Shown piece after piece: positions 1 through 5,388 of a stretch of 5,388 nt of DNA; the first letter of the stretch is position 1, and every line of letters starts with the position of its first letter. The DNA comes from Bacteroidota bacterium (GTDB lineage Bacteria > Bacteroidota > Bacteroidia > Flavobacteriales_D > Sanyastnellaceae). The notes beneath the pieces were generated by a model. The model was not told the DNA's origin, made no database searches, and saw only the letters and a program-made list of their open reading frames with translations. The stretch covers positions 1-5,388 of the forward strand of contig JAQCID010000097.1 of assembly GCA_027618855.1 (NCBI GenBank), in the 5' to 3' direction. The position numbers were made by a program, and so were the translations under genes.

Positions 1-104
1 AGTTGTAAATTACCGTTGTTCTAAAAATCATTCATCAGCCTCGTCTTTTTGAAAGTTGCGCCGATAACCGATCTGAAGATTCCCTAGATTTTACAGACAT
101 TTAA

Positions 105-135
105 TGTGAAAACTAAAAACTCCGTACTATCTTTG
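105..135 (+). promoter_or_regulatory. Candidate Bacteroidota-type promoter of the tRNA gene
   Basis: TATCTTTG at 128-135 matches the Bacteroidota -7 consensus TAnnTTTG exactly. It ends 10 bases before the first base of the tRNA, the expected place for a near-leaderless tRNA transcript. Nineteen bases upstream lies TGTG (105-108), a one-mismatch version of the TTTG -33 element, so the spacer fits the housekeeping sigma factor of this phylum. The -7 box is clear; the -33 assignment is weaker. No E. coli-type -10/-35 pair fits as well. Confidence 0.72.
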
Positions 136-145
136 CGCCCCTCTT

Positions 146-219
146 GGCGAGGTAGCTCAGCTGGTTAGAGCGCAGGATTCATAATCCTGAGGTCGGGGGT
201 TCGAGCCCCCCTCTCGCTA
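146..219 (+). tRNA. tRNA-Met (anticodon CAT, elongator type most likely)
   Basis: A complete cloverleaf can be drawn by eye. The acceptor stem is 146-152 with 212-218 (7 pairs, the two end pairs being G-U). The D arm is 155-158/168-171 with a GGTT-containing loop. The anticodon stem CAGGA/TCCTG is 173-177/185-189 around the loop TTCATAA, anticodon CAT at 180-182. The variable loop is 190-194 and the T arm GGGGG/CCCCC is 195-199/207-211 with loop TTCGAGC. The discriminator is A219 and CCA is not encoded. It is not the initiator: position 1 pairs with 72, and the anticodon stem lacks the three G-C pairs typical of fMet. An isoleucine tRNA with lysidine-modified CAT cannot be excluded by eye, but the overall sequence resembles elongator Met tRNAs of Bacteroidota. 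Confidence 0.95.
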
Positions 220-220
220 C

Positions 221-251
221 AAAAGTCCCTTTTCATCGAGGGGCTTTTTTT
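221..251 (+). terminator. Intrinsic terminator after the tRNA
   Basis: The ten bases 221-230 (AAAAGTCCCT) pair with 239-248 (AGGGGCTTTT), with a single G-U pair, around an 8-base loop at 231-238. The run of T continues to 251 (seven T in a row from 245). It starts two bases after the tRNA discriminator base, so the tRNA is a single-gene transcript and the acetyltransferase downstream needs its own promoter. Confidence 0.88.
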
Positions 252-333
252 ATTTGGTGACACAGCACATGAATCCCCGAAGAACACCCCTGAATGTACA
301 AGGCGTTACCATGTTTAAGCATACCTTCGATGT

Positions 334-810
334 ATGAATGTCACGACAAGGAAAGGTGTAAAAGAGGATCTGCCAGAGGTTCTCACATTGATTAAGGAAC
401 TCGCCGAATATGAGAAAGCACTGGATTGTGTGACCATTACATTGGAGGAATTGGAAAAGGATGGCTTCGGAGATCATCCCTGGTATTGGTTCTTGGTGGC
501 GGAGGAGAATGACAAAATAATTGGGCTCTCTTTTTATGTTATACGCTATTCAACGTGGAATGGAAAGTACTTGTACCTTGAGGATTTTGTGATAAGCAAA
601 GCGTATCGACAGAAGGGGATAGGCAGTCTCTTATTTGAAGCCACGATTCAGATATGCAAAGATGAGAACCTCAATGGAATGTCCTGGCAGGTGTTGGATT
701 GGAACAGTCCCGCGATTCAGTTTTACAAGAAGTACAATGCTGAAATAAGTACGGAATGGTACAATGGAAAGCTGACGAAGAATCAGATTCATCAAATTAC
801 GGCTCATTAG
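334..810 (+). CDS. GNAT family N-acetyltransferase, SSAT/thialysine acetyltransferase-like
   Basis: The 158-residue cytoplasmic protein should transfer acetyl from acetyl-CoA to a primary amine; the SSAT family acts on polyamines, thialysine or related diamines. It spans one full GNAT domain of usual family length. Visible landmarks are LIKELAEYEKA (19-29), DGFGDHPWYWFLVAEE (43-58), YLEDFVIS (81-88), the acetyl-CoA pyrophosphate loop RQKGIGS (92-98), VLDWNSPAIQFYKKYNA (120-136) and the likely general-acid tyrosine Y131 in FYKK. Compared from memory with human SSAT1, the YLEDF acidic pair and the pocket Trp (W75) are kept. The pocket Asp two residues before that Trp is Ser (S73), and VLDWN resembles SSAT2 more, so the substrate is uncertain. 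ATG 334 is chosen because the protein then starts just before the first beta strand; no Shine-Dalgarno is visible. It stands alone between the tRNA terminator and the protease gene, with no polyamine gene nearby. Confidence 0.9.
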   Translation: MNVTTRKGVKEDLPEVLTLIKELAEYEKALDCVTITLEELEKDGFGDHPWYWFLVAEENDKIIGLSFYVIRYSTWNGKYLYLEDFVISKAYRQKGIGSLLFEATIQICKDENLNGMSWQVLDWNSPAIQFYKKYNAEISTEWYNGKLTKNQIHQITAH

Positions 811-927
811 TTATTCACTTGATGTAAAAATCTCTCCCCATAATTGAGAACATAAACTTCAATGACCGAACTTCGCCACATGTATTCTGGAGCTATGTCA
901 TTCTTATTCTCGCTGTTACGCTAGTAT

Positions 928-2766
928 ATGAGGTTGTTACTCTTGTCCATATCATGGTTGCTCACTGTTTCCTCTGTTGTGAATGCCCAATGCGGCTTTG
1001 ATACAGCGTTTTCTGCAAACAGACAGACCTTGGTGATGGGGATGGGATTGAACACGAATTCTCAGGCCGAACTCCTCATCATTCCCACCGTTGTTCATAT
1101 CATCCATGTAGGTGAGCCTTTAGGGATAGGGACAAATATTTCAGAAACCCAAATCCTCAGCGCCATCGAAGCATTGAACGAGGACTTCAGGAAGGAAGTG
1201 GGCACAAATGGATTTGGACTGGGTGTGGATACGGAAATTGAGTTCTGTCTGGCCAAACGCGACCATTTGGGCAATCCCTCAAATGGAATTACACGCAGCA
1301 ACGGGTCAGAGATTCCTGGATATTTAGAGGATGGTATAAAGTCTGGAAACATAGGTATTGGCGCGGATGAGACCGAGGTGAAAGCTTCTGTGGCTTGGCC
1401 TCGAGATTCGTATTTCAATATTTTTGTTGTGACTGAGATCGACGGAAATGATGGAGGCAATGGCACCCAGGGATATGCTTACTTTCCTTTTGACAATGTA
1501 AGAGATGGCGTGACATTGCTTTACAACACATTTGGGACAGAGGGGAACCTGAAAGCATGGACGAATTTAAATCGGATCCTCACGCATGAAGTAGGTCATT
1601 ATTTGGGACTCTACCATACGTTCCACAATACAAATTCAGTGGCTGCTTGCGGAACTGAGGTGACTTGTGAAACAGAAGGAGATCAGGTATGTGACACACC
1701 GCCAACGGTTGCAAATTCAGGGTGCCTCACAACCCCAGCTTGTGAGAATGCACAAATTGAGAATTATATGGATTACACGGCGCAGGATTGTAAAAACACG
1801 TTTACTGCCGGCCAAACCGCACGCATGCGCAACACACTCTATGTTCAACGCATCTCACTGTTGAATTCTATTTCTTGTACGCCTATCTCTGAGAGAGACA
1901 TCGGAATCTCGGAAGTCGTGTGCCCCGAACCGGTCACGTGTTCTTCATTCTCAAGCCCCACAGTGCGAATTGTGAATTACGGTACACAGTCCGTCACTTC
2001 CTTTGAAGTTCAGGCGACGCTAGATGCCACTGATTCGGTGTCTTTGACGTGGTCGGGTGAGTTGGCTTCTGGATACAGTGTTCAGCTGGAGCTTGATTCC
2101 CTAATTGTTTCCATGGGAGATCATGTGTTGGATCTTGAGGTAAATTGGCTCTCTGAAGGACAAGATGATTGGATTCAAAACAACACTAAATCTACAGTCT
2201 TTGCCAGAGAAAACCTTGAACAATGCACGGTGGTCATAGAGCCTGATTATTTTGCTTCTGAAACGACTTGGAGTTTGATGGGTGAGAATGGAGACTTTGT
2301 CATGGGAGGGGGGCCTTATGACAATGATGATCAGATAAGTATTTACAGCAGAAGTACGTGTCTTGTTGACGGTTGCTACGCGTTTACAGTCTTCGATGCT
2401 TTTGGCGATGGTCTGAATTTCGGTGGGGGATATCAAGTGCGAAATACCGATGGCGATATTTGGGCTTCTGGATCTGGGAATTTCGGCGATTCAGTCACTC
2501 ATCTCATTTGTGCGGGTCCTGTACCTGGCTGCATGTATTCGTTCGCTGCAAATTATAACCCTACCGCTACCTATGACGACGGTTCTTGTTATCTGTCAGG
2601 TTGTACTGACCCTGTGGCATGTAATTTCCTTCCTGCAGCAACGACAGACGATGGAACATGTGTTTACGCAAGTTTTGGATGTGCAGGAGATTTAGACAAT
2701 GATGGTTATCGTTCAATAAGTGACCTTTTGATATTTCTGTCAATTATAGGCTCTTTCTGCAACTAA
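928..2766 (+). CDS. Secreted M43-type zinc metalloprotease with CARDB-like, GDG, GCTD and dockerin-like C-terminal modules
   Basis: This 612-residue exported protein is predicted to be a zinc endopeptidase. Residues 1-20 form a signal peptide (RLLLL core, cleavage near VVNA|QCG). The catalytic domain covers about 50-315, starting with IPTVVHIIH. It carries HEVGHYLGLYH (220-230) with zinc ligands H220, H224 and H230 and catalytic E221, then a cysteine-rich stretch containing CDTPP, and the Met-turn NYMDY (M281), as in the pappalysin/cytophagalysin family M43. After it come a CARDB/Ig-like beta domain (about 322-428), a domain with GCYAFTVFDAFGDG (482-495; whole domain about 433-530), two GCTD-type cysteine modules (534-554, 558-578), and a tail with the EF-hand/dockerin-like loop D588-L-D-N-D-G...D599, ending in GSFCN. 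No typical T9SS C-terminal domain is recognisable. No Shine-Dalgarno is visible; ATG 928 opens directly on the signal peptide. Substrate unknown. Confidence 0.92.
   Translation: MRLLLLSISWLLTVSSVVNAQCGFDTAFSANRQTLVMGMGLNTNSQAELLIIPTVVHIIHVGEPLGIGTNISETQILSAIEALNEDFRKEVGTNGFGLGVDTEIEFCLAKRDHLGNPSNGITRSNGSEIPGYLEDGIKSGNIGIGADETEVKASVAWPRDSYFNIFVVTEIDGNDGGNGTQGYAYFPFDNVRDGVTLLYNTFGTEGNLKAWTNLNRILTHEVGHYLGLYHTFHNTNSVAACGTEVTCETEGDQVCDTPPTVANSGCLTTPACENAQIENYMDYTAQDCKNTFTAGQTARMRNTLYVQRISLLNSISCTPISERDIGISEVVCPEPVTCSSFSSPTVRIVNYGTQSVTSFEVQATLDATDSVSLTWSGELASGYSVQLELDSLIVSMGDHVLDLEVNWLSEGQDDWIQNNTKSTVFARENLEQCTVVIEPDYFASETTWSLMGENGDFVMGGGPYDNDDQISIYSRSTCLVDGCYAFTVFDAFGDGLNFGGGYQVRNTDGDIWASGSGNFGDSVTHLICAGPVPGCMYSFAANYNPTATYDDGSCYLSGCTDPVACNFLPAATTDDGTCVYASFGCAGDLDNDGYRSISDLLIFLSIIGSFCN
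2527..2661 (+). repeat. Tandem pair of GCTD-type cysteine modules in the protease
   Basis: Two adjacent 21-residue units lie at residues 534-554 and 558-578, separated by three residues (YLS). Both follow the pattern G-C-x(5)-A-x-N-[YF]-x-P-x-A-T-x-D-D-G-[ST]-C. The second carries the full GCTDP opening and an extra cysteine (ACNF), while the first opens GCMYS. The pattern is familiar from secreted flavobacterial proteins, where it sits near the C-terminus between the functional domain and the tail. The spaced Asp residues suggest calcium binding and the cysteines suggest disulfides; both are inference. Confidence 0.8.
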
Positions 2767-2784
2767 ATTATTTATGTTAGTGGA

Positions 2785-2801
2785 TAAGTCCCAATGACTT
2801 A
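2785..2801 (+). terminator. Possible hairpin after the protease gene, no T tract
   Basis: TAAGTC (2785-2790) and GACTTA (2796-2801) form a perfect 6-pair stem around the 5-base loop CCAAT, 18 bases after the protease stop codon. No T run follows, so it is a weak intrinsic terminator at best. The 3' arm can also pair in part with AGTC at 2807-2810, giving a competing fold. It may be a 3'-end stabilising stem or chance. Confidence 0.3.
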
Positions 2802-2892
2802 CTCAGAGTCGATGCAATAGTTGTTCAATATTTGTAAAGTACACAAGTGCGATGTAGAATGAACTACAAAGTGACTTGGAACAACATTAACC

Positions 2893-5388
2893 ATGCTGAG
2901 TTTTCTGAATAAACCCCTCTTATTTTCATTCGTTTTCTTCGGATTGGCTTCCCAGATATTTGCCCAAACTTCTGAGCCATTGTTAAGTTTTTCATCTTTC
3001 CCAGATGATTTAAATTTGAGTTGCAGTGATGGCATGCCTTCTGAAATAGAATACCCGATTGTTGCATTGGACACCTTAGGGACATCCTGTAACGGCACCC
3101 AATCCCTCTTTTATCTCGACCTCACAGTTCCAGGGGATTGTCCCAATTCATATGTTCTACAAAGAACGTGGTCAGCTGAGATCTGTGGGGAAACGATATC
3201 ATCCTTACAATCGTTCACATTTTCTGACACCACCCCCCCTGTAATCATAAGACCTATTGATGGCGCTCATTTATGTGAAATCGATCTTGTGAATATTTAT
3301 CCGGCTGCTCAAGACAATTGTCAGTCTTATGTTTCATTAAATTTCAACGCATCTGAATCCATTCCATGTGAAGGTGTTACCCTAAGAACCTATGACATTA
3401 CCGTATCAGACAACTGCGGAAATACAACCATTGAATCTCGCTCAATTTATATTCACGATCAAGCACCTCCTACATTTTCAAGCGTCCCCACAAGCCTAAC
3501 CTTGTCATGTGAAGATGCTGTAATTCTTGAATCAGCGACATATGATTGTGAAATGGGTGTGGCTTATAGTGAAGGTGGTGAGGTGTCTTACCCCAATTGT
3601 TCAGGGTCTTTTGTCCAAACCCAAACCTATTCATTAACAGATGTGTGTGGCGCCACAGCAAATGCCTCAAGAGTGATCACTGTTGAGGATAACATCCCGC
3701 CCATTCTTGAGATTCCTGAAGATCTCTCTCTGAGTTGTCCTGAGGTCCCTGTCTTAGAATTGGCGACAGCTTTTGATGTATGTACAAATGAAAACCTTGC
3801 TGTTTTCGAAGAGATCGATACGGTGGTCTCAAATTGCGGTTTGATGACGCTTGTGAGAACTTTTTCCGCAACGGATGCGTGTGGAAATACAGCATCGGGG
3901 TTTCAAACAATCACAGTAGCCGATACAATGTCTCCTGTTTTTTCGTTCATGCCATCTGATTACGAGTTCGATTGTTCGGATGCAATACCCTCAGATGAGG
4001 AGCTTGGTTACGCGACAGCTACGGATGAATGTAGTGAGGTTTTAATCACGCTGAATGAAGTGATTACGGATGGTGATTGTCCTTTGAGTTATTTAAGAGA
4101 ACGCGTATTTACGGCTGTAGATGGATGTGGCAATTCCGCATCTGCCACACAGCGTATCTCTGTCACGGACAACACAGCGCCTCAAATTGTATTAATTGCG
4201 GACACAGTATTTGCCGAATGTGGTGGCAACCTCGTGAACGATTCACCAGAGATTGTGGATGACTGTAGTGATTTCACGGTGACATCTTCAATTTCATATT
4301 TGCCGGAAGGTACCTGTTTGGGCCAAGCAATATCAACCTTTACGTATGTAGCTACAGACGCTTGCGGGAATTCTAGCACAGCCACGAAAACGGTCATTGT
4401 CACAGACAATATTGCTCCTGTTTTCACAACATTCCCAGCTGACATGGTGCTTTCATGTGATGATGACATCCCGTTAGAATTGCCCACGTTTAATGATGAC
4501 TGCTCAACCTCTTCAATCATTGAAACGGTATCTGAAGAATTGGGTGATTGTCCAGGAGAGAGAAATGTAACCCGAACTTTTACGATTTCTGATCCATGTG
4601 GCAATACCGACACAAGGATTCAATCGATTGCTTTCACAGATACAACGCCGCCGACCTTTGCGATTGTTCCACCAGATTTACTTGAAGTGTATTGGTTCGA
4701 TGGAGACACGATTCCATTTCCTGTGACTGAGATCATGGATGACTGTGACCCAGACGCGGTGTTGACGATGGATGAATCTTCATCCGTAGATGAAAGTGAA
4801 GGCGCCGATTTGGCCCAAACCATTACGCGTACTTATTTGGCGACAGATGGCTGTCAGAACACGACAACGTTAACATCTACGATTGTTTATTATCCTCAAA
4901 TCATTCAGGGGTGTACCGATTTGAACGCCTGTAATTATGATCCGGATGCGAATGTTGACAATGGGTGCTTATACATTGACTTGTTTGGTATATGCAATGG
5001 CGACAACACGCTACAGGGGGCAATTGATGCGACAATTGCTACAGCTGCAGCAGGTGGTTCAAATGTGCTTGTCGTTCCTGCCGGGACCTTTAACCCGGTG
5101 TCTATATCCTCTTCTATCGCATTGCAAGCCGATTCAGGAGCCGTTATTAATGCAGCCGGACATCTGAACGGGATATCTATTACAGGTCCTTCTGTGACCG
5201 TTGACGGGATTGCGATTGTCGGAGATGGCAATACCGTTTCTGGAATAGAGATTTTAACGGGCGCTGACAATGCTGTTGTTAGAAACTGTGACATTTCAGG
5301 AATGGCATTGGCAAATCCTGTAAACGGCTCACCATTAAGTTATGGCGTTCTATGTTATCAGAACAATTCAAATGGCACACCTGTTTCA
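2893..5388 (+). CDS. Large secreted HYR-like repeat / beta-helix surface protein, 3' end beyond the window
   Basis: The frame is open for 832 codons to the last base of the window, so the protein is 3'-partial. Residues 1-24 are a signal peptide (hydrophobic LLFSFVFFGLA, cleavage IFA|Q25). Residues about 30-667 form eight Ig-like units of about 78 residues. Units 2-8 start at a D-x-x-x-P motif (D112, D189, D266, D344, D426, D505, D583) and units usually end near ATDxCGN. One GCTD cysteine module lies at 673-692. From about 705 the sequence turns into a right-handed beta-helix of pectin-lyase type, opening LQGAIDATIATA, then VLVVPAGTF and short rungs such as GISITGPSVTVDGIAIVG and NAVVRNCDISG. 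The role is probably an extracellular adhesin or glycan-contacting protein; no catalytic residues can be assigned because the helix is cut off. ATG 2893 is chosen as the start of the signal peptide; there is no clear Shine-Dalgarno. The protease lies 126 bases upstream. Confidence 0.9.
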   Translation, partial: MLSFLNKPLLFSFVFFGLASQIFAQTSEPLLSFSSFPDDLNLSCSDGMPSEIEYPIVALDTLGTSCNGTQSLFYLDLTVPGDCPNSYVLQRTWSAEICGETISSLQSFTFSDTTPPVIIRPIDGAHLCEIDLVNIYPAAQDNCQSYVSLNFNASESIPCEGVTLRTYDITVSDNCGNTTIESRSIYIHDQAPPTFSSVPTSLTLSCEDAVILESATYDCEMGVAYSEGGEVSYPNCSGSFVQTQTYSLTDVCGATANASRVITVEDNIPPILEIPEDLSLSCPEVPVLELATAFDVCTNENLAVFEEIDTVVSNCGLMTLVRTFSATDACGNTASGFQTITVADTMSPVFSFMPSDYEFDCSDAIPSDEELGYATATDECSEVLITLNEVITDGDCPLSYLRERVFTAVDGCGNSASATQRISVTDNTAPQIVLIADTVFAECGGNLVNDSPEIVDDCSDFTVTSSISYLPEGTCLGQAISTFTYVATDACGNSSTATKTVIVTDNIAPVFTTFPADMVLSCDDDIPLELPTFNDDCSTSSIIETVSEELGDCPGERNVTRTFTISDPCGNTDTRIQSIAFTDTTPPTFAIVPPDLLEVYWFDGDTIPFPVTEIMDDCDPDAVLTMDESSSVDESEGADLAQTITRTYLATDGCQNTTTLTSTIVYYPQIIQGCTDLNACNYDPDANVDNGCLYIDLFGICNGDNTLQGAIDATIATAAAGGSNVLVVPAGTFNPVSISSSIALQADSGAVINAAGHLNGISITGPSVTVDGIAIVGDGNTVSGIEILTGADNAVVRNCDISGMALANPVNGSPLSYGVLCYQNNSNGTPVS
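2980..4893 (+). repeat. Eight tandem HYR-like four-cysteine units
   Basis: The units start near residue 30 and then at 112, 189, 266, 344, 426, 505 and 583, a spacing of 77-82 residues. The pattern is roughly D-x-x-x-P-x-F-x-x-x-P-x-D-x-x-L-x-C, then D-x-C, a third Cys about 15-18 residues on, and R-T-[FY]-x-x-[TS]-D-x-C-G-N. Cysteines by unit are 44/66/83/98, 128/143/159/175, 206/219/236/252, 282/297/315/330, 361/380/396/412, 443/458/475/491, 522/537/553/569 and, in the last, only 618/654. The repeats have diverged at the DNA level, so this is an old array rather than a recent slippage product. It matches the HYR-like (hyalin repeat) Ig-fold arrays common in secreted flavobacterial proteins and probably forms a rigid stalk. 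Confidence 0.87.
4909..4968 (+). repeat. Single GCTD-type cysteine module between the repeat stalk and the beta-helix
   Basis: GCTDLNACNYDPDANVDNGC occupies residues 673-692 and follows the same pattern as the two modules at the end of the protease encoded upstream. It is followed by LYIDLFGICNGDN, the usual continuation of this module (C-L-Y-x-D-x-x-G-x-C-x-G). In the protease it is near the C-terminus; here it sits mid-protein as a linker between two fold types. Confidence 0.82.

Noticed and set aside
2..52. Possible 3' end of a gene entering from the left (open until TGA at 50-52)
   Set aside because: Sixteen sense codons without a recognisable motif are not enough evidence; the other plus frames stop earlier and the minus strand has many stops.
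322..329. TACCTTCG as a promoter box for the acetyltransferase
   Set aside because: It has one mismatch to TAnnTTTG, but it lies five bases before the chosen start codon and has no upstream -33 element.
250..477. 75-codon open frame on the minus strand
   Set aside because: It overlaps the tRNA terminator T tract and the first part of the acetyltransferase; the Cys/Phe-rich translation resembles no family.
1095..1466. 123-codon open frame on the minus strand
   Set aside because: It is fully inside the M43 catalytic domain on the other strand and its translation shows no recognisable fold or motif.
2827..2834. AATATTTG as a -7 promoter box for the large gene
   Set aside because: It misses the first T of TAnnTTTG and has no convincing TTTG about 19-21 bases upstream, so I do not annotate a promoter there.
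2799..3098. 99-codon open frame on the minus strand spanning the spacer and the start of the large gene
   Set aside because: It overlaps the signal peptide and first unit of the well-supported plus-strand gene, and no protein family feature is visible.
4182..4613. 143-codon open frame on the minus strand, and similar minus-strand frames at 4620-4823 and 4935-5294
   Set aside because: They lie antisense to the repeat protein, whose plus-strand frame has a signal peptide, periodic cysteines and recognisable modules. The minus-strand translations are rich in Ser/Val/Thr with no domain pattern; they reflect low stop frequency opposite the repeat codons.
2980..4893. A recent DNA-level tandem duplication or slippage array
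   Set aside because: The units share protein-level landmarks, but I see no long stretches of identical DNA between them, so recent duplication or assembly collapse is not indicated.

Overview
The window looks like chromosomal DNA of a marine-type member of the Bacteroidota, most likely order Flavobacteriales. The reasons are a TAnnTTTG-type promoter box in front of the tRNA, the absence of clear Shine-Dalgarno sequences, moderately AT-rich DNA, and two secreted proteins built from modules I know mainly from that group: GCTD..ACNY..DA...DDGSC calcium/cysteine modules, four-cysteine HYR-like repeats and a C-terminal DxDxDG tail. A family or genus cannot be fixed from the sequence alone.

Layout. 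Positions 1-145 are non-coding and hold the promoter of a tRNA with anticodon CAT (146-219), which is followed at once by a strong intrinsic terminator (221-251). Next come three genes, all on the + strand: a small GNAT acetyltransferase of the SSAT/thialysine acetyltransferase type (334-810), a secreted M43-type zinc metalloprotease with a multi-domain C-terminal half (928-2766), and a very large secreted protein (start 2893) that is still open at the right edge. The large frame, 832 codons without a stop, is the biggest coding region in the window. A caller that needs both a start and a stop inside the window would miss it. No gene-free stretch exceeds 300 bases. The gaps at 252-333, 811-927 and 2767-2892 hold no further gene that I can support.

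How the parts relate. The tRNA and acetyltransferase are housekeeping-like and share no visible function with the rest. The protease and the large protein are both exported (signal peptides ending in NA|Q and FA|Q), lie 126 bases apart in the same direction, and share the GCTD cysteine module. They therefore probably act in the same place, outside the outer membrane. The large protein reads as a rod of eight disulfide-stabilised Ig-like units, one GCTD module, then the start of a right-handed beta-helix: a surface adhesin or carbohydrate-contacting protein by architecture. Whether the protease processes it is speculation.

I see no CRISPR array, insertion sequence, phage gene, defence system or other clearly undescribed system. 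The most informative signals are architectural, chiefly the paired loss of two cysteines in the last repeat unit of the large protein.
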